Below, piece by piece: positions 1 through 11,186 of a stretch of DNA of 26,922 nt (its first letter is position 1; each line of letters opens with the position of its first letter). This DNA comes from GCA-002779465 sp964596535. GTDB lineage: Bacteria; Desulfobacterota; Desulfobacteria; Desulfobacterales; UBA2156. Location: positions 1 to 26,922 of the forward strand of contig CAZQUR010000036.1 in assembly GCA_964596535.1 (NCBI GenBank). Reading direction: 5' to 3'. The notes under the pieces are model-generated. The model saw only the letters and a program-made list of their open reading frames with translations, was not told the origin of the DNA and ran no database searches. Made by a program: the position numbers and the translations under genes.

Positions 1-104
1 ATTGCGGCGTATCTGTAAGTACGCCTCATTCCTCAGAATTTGCGCGCCTTGCATCCGGCGCTTTTTACTTTGCCATCCCAAATTAGGCTTTTTGCGAGTT
101 CATC
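1..104 (-). repeat. Truncated dispersed palindromic repeat (one arm and centre)
   Basis: Read on the minus strand, this begins GATGAACTCGC (104 to 94), carries GATGGCAAAGTAAAAAGC (77 to 60) and ends at a central hairpin whose stem is GGCGTA at 6-11 and TACGCC at 20-25. I recall this word order from intergenic repeats in Desulfobacterota genomes, where the AAAGTAAAAAGC arm is repeated inverted on the other side. Here the second arm would lie left of position 1. The hairpin is seen directly; family membership is from memory. Confidence 0.55.
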
Positions 105-199
105 AATCATCACAAGGTGTCAGAAAGCGTCCCGCGGTCCCGCCGGAAAAGACGGAAATTGCAGGAAGTGTTCCGGTCAAGGCGGATTTTTTAGGGCCG

Positions 200-228
200 A
201 GTATAGAAACAAGGTCGCTGCCTGTCAA
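200..228 (-). promoter_or_regulatory. Near-consensus sigma-70 promoter reading leftward
   Basis: On the minus strand there is TTGACA (228 to 223), a spacer of exactly 17 bases (222 to 206) and TATACT (205 to 200). The match is 6/6 at -35 and 5/6 at -10. Transcription would start near 193 and run out of the window through the dispersed repeat. No ORF downstream within the window looks genuine, so it may serve a gene or small RNA left of position 1. Confidence 0.5.
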
Positions 229-237
229 TGAGCGACC
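213..237 (-). terminator. Hairpin just downstream of the RND gene, possible terminator
   Basis: GGTCGCT (213-219) and AGCGACC (231-237) form a perfect 7-bp stem with an 11-nt loop, 9 bases beyond the efflux gene stop. On the minus strand it is followed by TTGTTTCT, an imperfect T tract, so it could end the adaptor-pump transcript. It overlaps the leftward promoter's -35 box and spacer. Confidence 0.4.
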
Positions 238-245
238 CCGTTGTT

Positions 246-3370
<3,125 letters not shown>

Positions 3371-3374
<4 letters not shown>

Positions 3375-4585
3375 GGGCCCTCGAGCGTTTTGGCGCCGTC
3401 GGCCGCATCTTCATGCCCGGAAGGAATCGAGATGGGGGAACCGTCGCTGATCAGTTGCTGCCCCAGGGTGACGACCCGTCCGGAAAGGTCTTCTCCTTCC
3501 ACCTGTACCCGGTCGCCGTCGCGGATGCCCACCTGGACGTCCCGCCAGATCACCGATCGCCCGTCTTCGCTGACCATGAAGACGCCGGTTTTATCGTTCC
3601 GCAGGGTCAATGCCTGTTCCGGAACGATGACGGCGTCGGGCACCCGGGCCAGTATCACCCGGGCCCGGATGAACATTCCGGGTTTGAGGCGATGCGCGGG
3701 ATTGTCGATGATCATTTCGATCCGCGCCTGCCGGGTGGATCGCCGGAAGACAGGGGAAATGCGATCGATGCGTCCCGTGTATCGTTTTCCGGGATAGGCA
3801 TCCGTGGTCAATGAAACGGACAGCCCGGGCTGCAGATAGGCGTAATCCCTTTCGGCGACGAAAATCACCCCGACGATGGGATTCAGTTCCACGATCAGAA
3901 GAAGCGGGGCGTTGGCGGCCACGGTCTGCCCTTCGTCCACGTAGCGGTCGGCCACCACGCGGTTTTCGCTCCCCCCGGTCCAACCGGCGGTGACCTGGGT
4001 ATACCCGAGCCGGATGTTGGCGGTCTCCAGGGAAGACTCGGCCTTGGCCACCTGGGCATCGGCGACCTCCAGTTGGGCCTGCCTGGCCATTCGTTCCTGC
4101 CGGGCCGCATCAAAATCGGAATCGGATGCGATTCCGCGCGTTAAAAGCGATTCGGTGCGTTTGTACTCCCGGTCGGCGATTTCCAGGACGCTTTTGGCCT
4201 CGGCCAGATGGGCCTTGGCCACGAGCAGGTCGGCTTTGGCCTGGGCCACCGCCTGGATATATTCATCGTTATCCAGTTTTGCCACCACCTGTCCCCGCTT
4301 TACGATGTCGGCGATATCCACGAGCATACGTTCCACGCGGCCGCTGACTTTCGGCGCCACCACGAATTCGGCCAAAGCCTCCAGTTCTCCGCTGAATTCG
4401 CGTTTCAGTGCGATGGGTCCGCGACCAATCGCGGCCGTTTCCACGGGCACGGGCTCTAAGGCCTTACCGCCCCTGTTTCCCCCGGTCCGATCCTTAAACC
4501 GGTCATGGACAAGCCAAATCACCGCTGTCGCCGCCGCAATTCCCAGCACGGTGAAAATCAGAATTTTAAGACTGCGCGTTTTCAT
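3371..4585 (-). CDS. RND efflux periplasmic adaptor subunit (membrane fusion protein)
   Basis: This 404-residue protein links the inner-membrane pump to the TolC channel. An N-terminal membrane anchor lies at about residues 8-26. It is followed by the first half of a lipoyl-like domain (APKVSGRVERMLVDIADIVKRGQ, about 78-100), a long alpha-helical hairpin rich in Ala, Lys and Glu (about 105-190), the second lipoyl half (VDEGQTVAANAPLLLIVEL) and beta-barrel strands with the KPGMFIRARV motif typical of HlyD/AcrA adaptors. No lipobox cysteine is visible, so an anchored rather than lipidated form is likely. It is the first gene of the leftward efflux operon and overlaps the pump by 4 bases. The 143-bp divergent gap to the TolC gene should carry promoters for both directions. 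Confidence 0.93.
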
Positions 4586-4728
4586 GATAAAAGGATCTTT
4601 CAGTGATTATTCATTCCTTCGGCATTGGGTCCGATGGAAAAGAAGATTGCACCTTTCAAAGGAATAATGCAAATGGAATCGGGTTTCAAAGACCCACTGC
4701 GGACCGAAAGGCCTCGTGAGGATGAAAC
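4586..4728. promoter_or_regulatory. Divergent intergenic region between adaptor and TolC genes
   Basis: This short region must contain start signals for both efflux transcripts. It holds a perfect inverted repeat CCTTTcAAAGG (4652-4662) flanked by TTGCA (4647-4651) and TGCAA (4668-4672); the outer and inner repeats are not centred on the same point. It could be an operator, but no regulator gene is adjacent and no good -35/-10 pair was found. Confidence 0.3.
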
Positions 4729-6363
4729 ATGAATAGGAAAAAATTCCGTTTCTGTTGGTGGTTTTCTTTTTTCATCTGCAGCCTGTGGGTCTTGCCGGTG
4801 TCTTGCGCGCAGATGGAAAGACGACTCGAGGGCCGGATGAAACCACCGGGGACGCCCGCCGATACGGCGGTTTATATGAGAGCGGCGTCTACCGGAAAAC
4901 CTGCGGAAGGCGGCAACGGGATGATGCCGGCGGGCCCCTTACGCATTACCCTAACCGACGCGGTGTTGCTGGGTCTTGAAAACAATCGTTTCCTGGTGGC
5001 GGAGAAACTGAGCCCCGCGATCCGGCAGACGTTCGAGGATCAGGAACGGGCGCTGTTCGATCCGGTTTTAAGCGCGGACGTTTCTGTGGGCAAAGAAAAA
5101 AGGGAAGCGCGCACCGATTCCGATACGGAAATCGAAACCGCCACCACCGACACCCTGGCCGGCGGCATTTTTCTGGAAAAATATTTTCCGACAGGGACGA
5201 CCCTCATTCTGGGCGCCGGAACGCGGAAGACCGACGCCTCTTTTTACGAAGATCCCGTTTATGCCAGCCGGTTGGGGATGACGGTGACCCAGGCCCTCCT
5301 GAAAGGATACGGAACCGGCGTCAACCTGGCCCGGGTGCGGCAGGCCCGCCTGGAAACACGGATGTCTGAGTATGAGCTGCGCGGGTTTGTGGCGTCTCTG
5401 GTGGCGGATGTGGAGCGCACCTACTGGGATTATGCCCTTGCCCGCCGTCAGATCGAAATCGTGGAGGAGTCATTGAAAGTCGCCCGCCAGCAACTCGATG
5501 AGACCCGGGAACTCATCGATGTCGGCCGCTTGGCCAAAGCGGAACTGGCGGCGGTCCAGGCCGAGGTAGCGACACAAGAACAGGCACTCATCGACGCCCG
5601 GACCACCAAGGAATCGATCCGCCTGAAACTGCTCCGGCTCCTCAATCCGTCGGTGTCCGACATGTGGGATCGACAGATCGAATTGGTGCACCAGCCGTCC
5701 CTGCCCGGGGTCCGGATGGAAGCCGTTTCACAGCATGTGGCCGTATCCATGCGCATGCGCCCCGTATTAAACGAAGCCCGCCTGGAATTGCTGCACGGGA
5801 ACCTGGAACTGGTCAAAACCCGAAACGGTTTGCTTCCCCTGATGGACCTTTTTGTCAGCCTCGGCAAAAGCGGGTATGCCGATTCCTTCGGCGGGTCCAT
5901 CAGCGATATCACCGATGATCATTACGACGCCCTGGCGGGTGTTCGATTCCGTTATCCCCTGGTCAATCGAAATGCCGAAGCCCTTCACCGGCGGACGCTT
6001 TTGTCGCGGGACCAGGCACAAAAGGCGCTTGACAATCTTTTGCAACTCGTGGAAGTGGATGTGCGCACCGCCTATATCGAGGTGGATCGTACGCACCAGC
6101 AGATCGCCGCTTCGTCGGTAACCCGCCGGTTCAATGAGGAGAAACTCCGGATCGAGACCGAAAAACTGCGGGTGGGGAAATCCACGAGCTTTTTGGTGGC
6201 CCAGGCGCAGCGGGATCTGTTGGCCAGCCGCATTGCAGAAGTGCAGGCCCTGACCCAGTATCTCAAGGCATTGACCACCCTATACCTGCAGGACGGATCT
6301 CTCCTCGAACGCCGCGGGATTGCCGCCTCCGGCCGAAAACCGGTGGATCTTGAGGCCCGATAA
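4729..6363 (+). CDS. TolC-family outer membrane efflux channel
   Basis: This 544-residue outer-membrane factor should complete the tripartite pump encoded divergently. A basic, hydrophobic N-terminal leader (about residues 1-27) ends in LPVSC, which could be a non-canonical lipobox as in NodT-type lipoproteins; a plain signal peptide is the alternative. The mature part starts with the usual helical segment (LRITLTDAVLLGLENNR), followed by two repeats of helix-strand-helix. Long Ala/Glu/Arg-rich helices near 245-310 and 470-520 (QRDLLASRIAEVQALTQYLKALT) are typical of OEP domains. A GAGG ribosome-binding sequence lies 9 bases before the ATG. It is transcribed away from the adaptor and pump, so stoichiometry relies on separate promoters. 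Family assignment is firm; pairing with the neighbouring pump is by position. Confidence 0.92.
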   Translation: MNRKKFRFCWWFSFFICSLWVLPVSCAQMERRLEGRMKPPGTPADTAVYMRAASTGKPAEGGNGMMPAGPLRITLTDAVLLGLENNRFLVAEKLSPAIRQTFEDQERALFDPVLSADVSVGKEKREARTDSDTEIETATTDTLAGGIFLEKYFPTGTTLILGAGTRKTDASFYEDPVYASRLGMTVTQALLKGYGTGVNLARVRQARLETRMSEYELRGFVASLVADVERTYWDYALARRQIEIVEESLKVARQQLDETRELIDVGRLAKAELAAVQAEVATQEQALIDARTTKESIRLKLLRLLNPSVSDMWDRQIELVHQPSLPGVRMEAVSQHVAVSMRMRPVLNEARLELLHGNLELVKTRNGLLPLMDLFVSLGKSGYADSFGGSISDITDDHYDALAGVRFRYPLVNRNAEALHRRTLLSRDQAQKALDNLLQLVEVDVRTAYIEVDRTHQQIAASSVTRRFNEEKLRIETEKLRVGKSTSFLVAQAQRDLLASRIAEVQALTQYLKALTTLYLQDGSLLERRGIAASGRKPVDLEAR

Positions 6364-6414
6364 TCAAACGGCATCCCCGTTGACAGCCGCCGATGACCGG
6401 ATAGGATTTCTTCT

Positions 6415-7524
6415 ATGAAGCCCGACAAACATAAACGCACCTTCGGACACATCAAAATTCCGTTGAAACGGGTGCACCTGGAGCTGACCAATGTCTGCGA
6501 GTTCAATTGCGTCTTTTGTCCCAAATCGCGGATGACCCGCCCGCCGGGGTTCATGGACACATGCCTTGCCATGGAGGCGATTTCAACCCTGGGCGAAAAC
6601 GGCATCTGTGAAAAGGTGACCCTGCATGTCATGGGGGAGCCGACCCTTCACAAGCATTTTTTTGATATTCTGTCCCACGCCCGAAAAACAGGTCTTCCCG
6701 TCGGATTGACCACCAATGGACGGAGCCTGGGCGGCGCCGTGGGAAAAGAACTCCTGTCGTACCCTTTGCACCAGATGGATGTGTCGCTGCAGACGCCCGA
6801 TCCGTCTTCCTTTGTCTTGCGAAAGGCCCGATCCCTGACCTTTGACGCATACCTTTCGGGCGTTTTAAATTTCTTTTTCGCTTACAAAAAACGGCATCCC
6901 GGGACGATCTTCAAGTTCCGCTTCCTCAACACGCGCTTTTCAAAAAAACAAATGGAAAAAGCCACCGGTCCCGTAAAGGTCATCTCGTCGAGCCGGCAAT
7001 TACGGCGCATTTTCCGCATGTGGGCCGACCGGGTGCATGCCGGCCTGAATACGGATGCGGCCCAAAGGGCGGCGGTGGCGGAAAAGATCGATGCCCTGGT
7101 TTCTTATAAATGGCATGTGCTGGAGGTCCACCCCCGTGTCTTTTTCGAAACCTATGTCCTGGAAGACTGGGGGCATGCCTTTGATTCGCGTCCCGTGCGG
7201 GATGCCTGGGCGGGATACTGCTTCGGGATGCGGGATCATTTCGGGATTTTGTACAACGGGGATGTGACATTGTGCTGCATCGACTATGACGGAAAAACCG
7301 CCGTGGGGAATTTGAAAAAGGCCTCCTTGCATGACATTCTTTCATCCGAAACGATGGGAAGGATCATGGCGGGATTTGACCGTTATCGACTGGTGCATCC
7401 CTATTGCCGGCGGTGTTTGGGGTCCGCCAGTATGGCTTCCTGGCTGGTCAAGCCGATGGCCTCCATTGCGGCGCTGAAAATTTTGAAGCCGTTTTTCTAC
7501 AAAAAGACGGGTATCGACGGATAA
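6415..7524 (+). CDS. Radical SAM/SPASM-like protein of unknown substrate
   Basis: This 369-residue protein has the radical SAM cluster motif C28-x3-C32-x2-C35, which binds a 4Fe-4S cluster that cleaves S-adenosylmethionine. A GEPTLH segment follows (about residue 78) in place of the usual GGEP. The C-terminal third resembles a SPASM/twitch auxiliary-cluster domain: a Cys in GYCFG, then GDVTLCC, then GNLKK, then CRRC. Such proteins modify peptides, cofactors or other small molecules. No precursor peptide or partner enzyme is adjacent. It lies 51 bases after the TolC gene, with AGGA 8 bases before its ATG, so it may be cotranscribed with tolC, and it converges on phoU. The reaction is unknown. 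Confidence 0.88.
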   Translation: MKPDKHKRTFGHIKIPLKRVHLELTNVCEFNCVFCPKSRMTRPPGFMDTCLAMEAISTLGENGICEKVTLHVMGEPTLHKHFFDILSHARKTGLPVGLTTNGRSLGGAVGKELLSYPLHQMDVSLQTPDPSSFVLRKARSLTFDAYLSGVLNFFFAYKKRHPGTIFKFRFLNTRFSKKQMEKATGPVKVISSSRQLRRIFRMWADRVHAGLNTDAAQRAAVAEKIDALVSYKWHVLEVHPRVFFETYVLEDWGHAFDSRPVRDAWAGYCFGMRDHFGILYNGDVTLCCIDYDGKTAVGNLKKASLHDILSSETMGRIMAGFDRYRLVHPYCRRCLGSASMASWLVKPMASIAALKILKPFFYKKTGIDG

Positions 7525-7578
7525 GCATCCGGCCTGCGACGCCGCCCTCCGGATTTGGGTGACGTTTGGAAACCGCTT

Positions 7579-8301
7579 CTATGAATTTTCAGGGTGGGGC
7601 AGGCCTTGATTTCTCTCCGTCGCCTTTCCCAACTGGATCTCCCCGGGATATTTTCCGTGCCGCACGATTTCCCCCTCGATGAGATAAATCACTTCTTCCG
7701 CGATGTTGGTGGCGTGGTCCGCCAGGCGCTCCAGATGACGGGAGATGAGAAACAGATTGATCAGGTGTCCCACATCATCCGGGTGCTTCTTGATCTCGTT
7801 TTTGATCTGGTCATAGGCCACGGATTTCAAGTGATCCACCTCGTCGTCCAGCGTGAGCACTTTGAAGGCGAGGGATTCGTCCAGTTCCACCAGGGCGTCC
7901 AGGCTCATTTTCAACATGGTCTGGACTTTTTCGGACATGGGGGAATAATCGTAAAAATGACCCGATGATTTCCGCTGGGCCAGGACCCAGACCCGCTGGG
8001 CGATATTCACGGCCTGGTCCCCGATCCGTTCCAGGTCGTTGTTGATTTTGATCACGGAGATCAAAAACCGCAGGTCTACGGCCACGGGCTGATGCAGCGC
8101 CAGCACCTTCAGGCACTCCTCTTCCACTTCCACTTCCATTTCGTCGATTTCGTAATCGAGTTTGATGATCTGTTGGGCCAGGTCGGGATCCCGGTCTTCC
8201 ACGGCGTCGATCACCATGCGGACCCGTTCTTCCACAAGGGTCCCCAAGGAAAGGATCATTTTTTTGATGTTTGCCAGTTCTCGATGAAAATGTTTTGCCA
8301 T
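7579..8301 (-). CDS. phoU: PhoU phosphate-signalling regulator
   Basis: PhoU is a cytoplasmic helical protein that couples the PstSCAB importer to the PhoR kinase and represses the Pho response when phosphate is plentiful. The 240-residue length is normal. Two three-helix bundle repeats are seen, each with the metal-binding signature: NDLERIGDQAVNIA in the first half and RHLERLADHATNIAEEV in the second. It begins 49 bases after phoR, with GGAG 8 bases before the ATG, so it is the last gene of the phoB-phoR-phoU transcript. In many bacteria phoU instead follows pstB; here it is on the sensor side and on the opposite strand from pst. The extra C-terminal 20 or so residues (from about 220) show no motif. 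Confidence 0.95.
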   Translation of the reverse strand: MAKHFHRELANIKKMILSLGTLVEERVRMVIDAVEDRDPDLAQQIIKLDYEIDEMEVEVEEECLKVLALHQPVAVDLRFLISVIKINNDLERIGDQAVNIAQRVWVLAQRKSSGHFYDYSPMSEKVQTMLKMSLDALVELDESLAFKVLTLDDEVDHLKSVAYDQIKNEIKKHPDDVGHLINLFLISRHLERLADHATNIAEEVIYLIEGEIVRHGKYPGEIQLGKATERNQGLPHPENS

Positions 8302-8350
8302 GATGTCTTCTCCAGTTCAAAGGTCGGGTTGCAATGGGTTCATGGGTGAA

Positions 8351-10165
8351 TCATCCGGGCCCGTCGGACTCTTCAAGGGTTCCGTCGAGTTCCGGACAGG
8401 GAAAGTGCATTGTAAAGACGGATCCTTTTCCAGGGGTGCTTTCCACGAAGATTTGGCCCCCGTGGGCCTGGACGATGTGCTTGACGATGGCAAGACCCAG
8501 TCCGGTCCCTCCGAGTTTCCGGCTCCGGGCCTGATCCACCCGGTAAAACCGTTCGAACAGCCTCGGAATATGTTTTTTTTCGATGCCGATGCCTTCATCC
8601 TTGAAATCAATGGACAGCCCCGAATCGTCCAAACGGCTTTCGATGCGGATAACGCTCCCTTCCGGGCTGTATTTGACGGCATTGTCGAGGATATTGGCAG
8701 TCGCCTGTTCGAAGAGGATGGCGTCCATTTTCATGCGGGGAGCGTCTTGAAAATTCAATTCGATTTGGATCCTCTTGGCCTCCGCCTCGGGCCGGCACAG
8801 TTCCACGGCCTTTTGCAGGACTTCGTCGATGCGGTGGGCCTGTTTCCCGATCCGTTGCGTTTCCCCGTTTTCTTCGATCCGGGCCAGCACCATCAGGTCC
8901 TCGATGATGGCGTCGAGACGGTTGACGTGTTTTTCGATGATGCCCAGAAAGCGCTTGGTGCCTTCGGTGTCATCGAGGGGTCCGTGGATGAGCGTCTCCA
9001 CGAATCCCTTGACGGCCGTCAAAGGGGTTTTCAGTTCATGGGAAACATTGGCGGCGAAATCCTGGCGGATGTTTTCCAGGCGCCGCAGCTGGGTGACGTC
9101 GTTGAGCATCAACAGGGTCCCCACCCGGTTTTTATCATCCCCGTATATGGGTGAGCCGTGGATATGGATCACCCGCTCTCCGTTTCGATGGAGGGTGATG
9201 TCCTTTTTGATCCGGGTGTTTGTGGAACGGACTTCTTGAATCAGTTGTTCCAGGTCGCGGTTCCGGACGAGTTCGAGGATGCTGATTTTTTTCCCCGGTG
9301 ACCAGGAAATGTCGAGGATCTCCCGGGCGGCCTGGTTCATCTTGATGAAGCGTTCCTCGGAATCCAGAGCGATGAGGCCTTCCTGCATGCTCGCCAGGAT
9401 GGCTTCGATTTCATTGTGCTGCCGCGTCACGTCGATCATCCGTTTTCGGTATTGCTGGGCCATTCGATTCATGGCGTCGGCAAGGCCGGCCATTTCATCC
9501 GTATGGGCCGCGGGAAGCCGGTAGTCCAGATCCCCTGCGGCGAACCGGTCCGCTCCGTGTTTCATCGCCTCGATGGGCATGCTGATCCTTCGGGAAACCC
9601 ACAGGCTGATTCCGGCCGCCGCCAAAAAGATGACCACGCCGGCGAAAAGGATCCGATTCCGGATGGCGAGAATCTGGTCTTCGAGGGTTGTCACCGCCAG
9701 GGAAGTCCGGACCACGCCCTGGATTCGGTTGTTCATATGGACGGGCAGGGCCACGTACAGCATTTTTTTGTGCATGGTGGTGCTGAAGCGGATATGTGTG
9801 GCCGTTTTTCCGGCCAGGGCTTTTTGAATTTCCGGCCGGTTGGCATGATTATCCATTTTTTCGGGGTTCACATAAGAATCCCCCAGCACCGTACCGTCCG
9901 TGGAAATTACCGTGATGCGGCTTTTGGAGGCGGCGCCGGCGGTTTTACAGACGGCGTCGATAAGGGGCCTGTTTTCAGGTGCAATGTGTTCGATGAGTTG
10001 CGTCTTGATGAGCTGTCCGCGGGCTTCCAGAGCCAATGCGGATTGCTTGTAAAAAAAGTTCCGCATGGCCCAAAAGGCGTATCCCCCGAAAACGGTGAGG
10101 GAAATAACGGTGATCAGGAGAAAGGCGGCAAAGAGGATCCAGGTGAGTCTTATTTTTTTCTTCAT
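8351..10165 (-). CDS. phoR: PhoR-type sensor histidine kinase
   Basis: This 604-residue membrane kinase should phosphorylate PhoB when phosphate is scarce. Domains in order: membrane helix at about 8-30; an extracytoplasmic region at about 33-165 (longer than in E. coli PhoR, which nearly lacks one); membrane helix at about 171-190; HAMP linker at about 190-243; PAS domain at about 250-360; HisKA with the phospho-acceptor His376 in SHELKTP; and the ATPase domain with N491, DEGIGIE at 523-529 and GGTGLGLAI at 552-560. All catalytic boxes are intact. The ATG overlaps the phoB stop (ATGA), indicating coupled translation. The extracytoplasmic domain, rich in the features of a Cache/PAS-like fold, suggests it may also sense a periplasmic signal. 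The context with phoB, phoU and pst makes the phosphate role very likely. Confidence 0.93.
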   Translation of the reverse strand: MKKKIRLTWILFAAFLLITVISLTVFGGYAFWAMRNFFYKQSALALEARGQLIKTQLIEHIAPENRPLIDAVCKTAGAASKSRITVISTDGTVLGDSYVNPEKMDNHANRPEIQKALAGKTATHIRFSTTMHKKMLYVALPVHMNNRIQGVVRTSLAVTTLEDQILAIRNRILFAGVVIFLAAAGISLWVSRRISMPIEAMKHGADRFAAGDLDYRLPAAHTDEMAGLADAMNRMAQQYRKRMIDVTRQHNEIEAILASMQEGLIALDSEERFIKMNQAAREILDISWSPGKKISILELVRNRDLEQLIQEVRSTNTRIKKDITLHRNGERVIHIHGSPIYGDDKNRVGTLLMLNDVTQLRRLENIRQDFAANVSHELKTPLTAVKGFVETLIHGPLDDTEGTKRFLGIIEKHVNRLDAIIEDLMVLARIEENGETQRIGKQAHRIDEVLQKAVELCRPEAEAKRIQIELNFQDAPRMKMDAILFEQATANILDNAVKYSPEGSVIRIESRLDDSGLSIDFKDEGIGIEKKHIPRLFERFYRVDQARSRKLGGTGLGLAIVKHIVQAHGGQIFVESTPGKGSVFTMHFPCPELDGTLEESDGPG

Positions 10166-10854
10166 ACGGCTTCTGTAAAGCGATATCCCACGCCGCGGAC
10201 GGTTTCGATGTAATCGCCCAGTTCTCCCAGTTTTTTCCGGAGCCCGGCGATCTGGACATCGACGCTTCGATCCGTGACCGCGTAGTTGGTCCCCCGGACG
10301 GCATCCACGATCTGGGTGCGGGTGAAGACCCAGCCGGGTCGGCGCGCCAAAAGGGTGAGAATCTCGAATTCCGTATACGTGAGCCGGAGTTCCGCGCCTC
10401 TTGCGTGAACGGTGTGTTTGGGGATATTGATGGTCAATTCCCCCCGCTGGACCATCGATGAGCTCTCTTCGGAGGGATCGGATTGCCGGCGGAGAATCGC
10501 CCGGACCCGGGCGAGGAGGATGCGGGGGCTGAAAGGTTTTGTCACGTAATCGTCCGCCCCCAGTTCCAGGCCGGTGACCACGTCGGCCTCTTCTCCCTTC
10601 GCGGTCAGCATGAGGATGGGCAGATGCCGGGTTTTCGCATCGGACTTGAGTGTCCGGGCCACTTCCAGGCCGTCTATCCCCGGCAGCATCAAATCCAGGA
10701 TCATGAGGTCGTAGGCCTCTTCTCTTGCGGTGCGGACGGCGGTTTCCCCGGATATGGACGTGACGACCTTGAATCCCTCTTTTTCCAGATTGTAACGCAC
10801 CAGTTCGAGGATGTCTTCCTCATCGTCCACAACAAGAATTTTTCCTTTACTCAT
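10162..10854 (-). CDS. phoB: PhoB-type response regulator (OmpR family)
   Basis: This 230-residue two-domain regulator activates phosphate-starvation genes. The receiver domain carries the acidic pair D10/D11, phospho-acceptor D54 in LILDLMLPG, T84 and K86 in LTAK, and a second lysine in TKPFSP. The C-terminal winged helix (about 130-230) ends in the VRGVGYRF signature of the OmpR class and shows the recognition-helix stretch RSVDVQIAGLRKKLG. I start it at MSKGKILVVDDEED; the frame stays open 28 codons further upstream, but those residues do not look like protein. It leads the leftward phoB-phoR-phoU operon. About 160 bases upstream of this start lies a phased set of 7-mers resembling a Pho box, suggesting autoregulation. 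Confidence 0.94.
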   Translation of the reverse strand: MSKGKILVVDDEEDILELVRYNLEKEGFKVVTSISGETAVRTAREEAYDLMILDLMLPGIDGLEVARTLKSDAKTRHLPILMLTAKGEEADVVTGLELGADDYVTKPFSPRILLARVRAILRRQSDPSEESSSMVQRGELTINIPKHTVHARGAELRLTYTEFEILTLLARRPGWVFTRTQIVDAVRGTNYAVTDRSVDVQIAGLRKKLGELGDYIETVRGVGYRFTEAV

Positions 10855-11186
10855 GGGCTGCTCCGTTTTCAGTTTCTGTCCGTTTCCTGTCCATGGAAGG
10901 AAGCAGGCTTTTCGCCGGCCACGAAGGCATCCCCCCAAAAGGGGCGATAGGAAAGGGCCGGGGGACCCGGAAAAAGGGTCCTCCTTGTTTCGTGGCGATG
11001 TCGGTGTTGCCGAAATGTATGTGCATTTTGTTAGAAACGGGTCAGGAAAACATTAGATGTATGTTACGATAACGCGGATAAAAGTGCAATCGGTGGATGG
11101 GCGGTCATGCCGGAGTGAAAAAGGATAAACATCCGTGGCGCTTTCAGATTGACCGGAAAGGACCGGGGTCCTGCGTCTTCGTGTCG
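10855..11186. other. Gene-free stretch between phoB and the molybdopterin-binding gene
   Basis: About 330 bases with no credible ORF. The useful content is the Pho-box-like promoter of phoB at 11014-11067. The remainder would be a leader of roughly 150 bases for phoB mRNA and a short 3' region of the upstream leftward gene. A GGACC/GGTCC pair at 11160-11171 lacks room for a loop and a T tract, so it is not called a terminator. Read-through from the upstream gene into phoB is possible. Confidence 0.6.
11014..11067 (-). promoter_or_regulatory. Pho-box-like PhoB promoter of phoB
   Basis: On the minus strand, 8-mers GTAACATA, CTAATGTT, CTGACCCG and CTAACAAA begin at 11067, 11056, 11045 and 11034, an exact 11-base period. 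After the last comes a 7-base gap and TACATT (11019 to 11014), a -10-like hexamer. PhoB/PhoP-type regulators bind 11-bp-phased direct repeats, with TTAACA-type units in Bacillus. The same geometry precedes pstC. Confidence 0.62.

Noticed and set aside
6380..6407. TTGACA and TAGGAT, 16 bases apart, before the radical SAM gene
   Set aside because: TAGGAT is also the ribosome-binding sequence; a start about 7 bases later would fall at the ATG and remove it from the message.
11160..11171. GGACC/GGTCC as a terminator after the molybdopterin-binding gene
   Set aside because: There are only two bases between the arms and no T tract follows.
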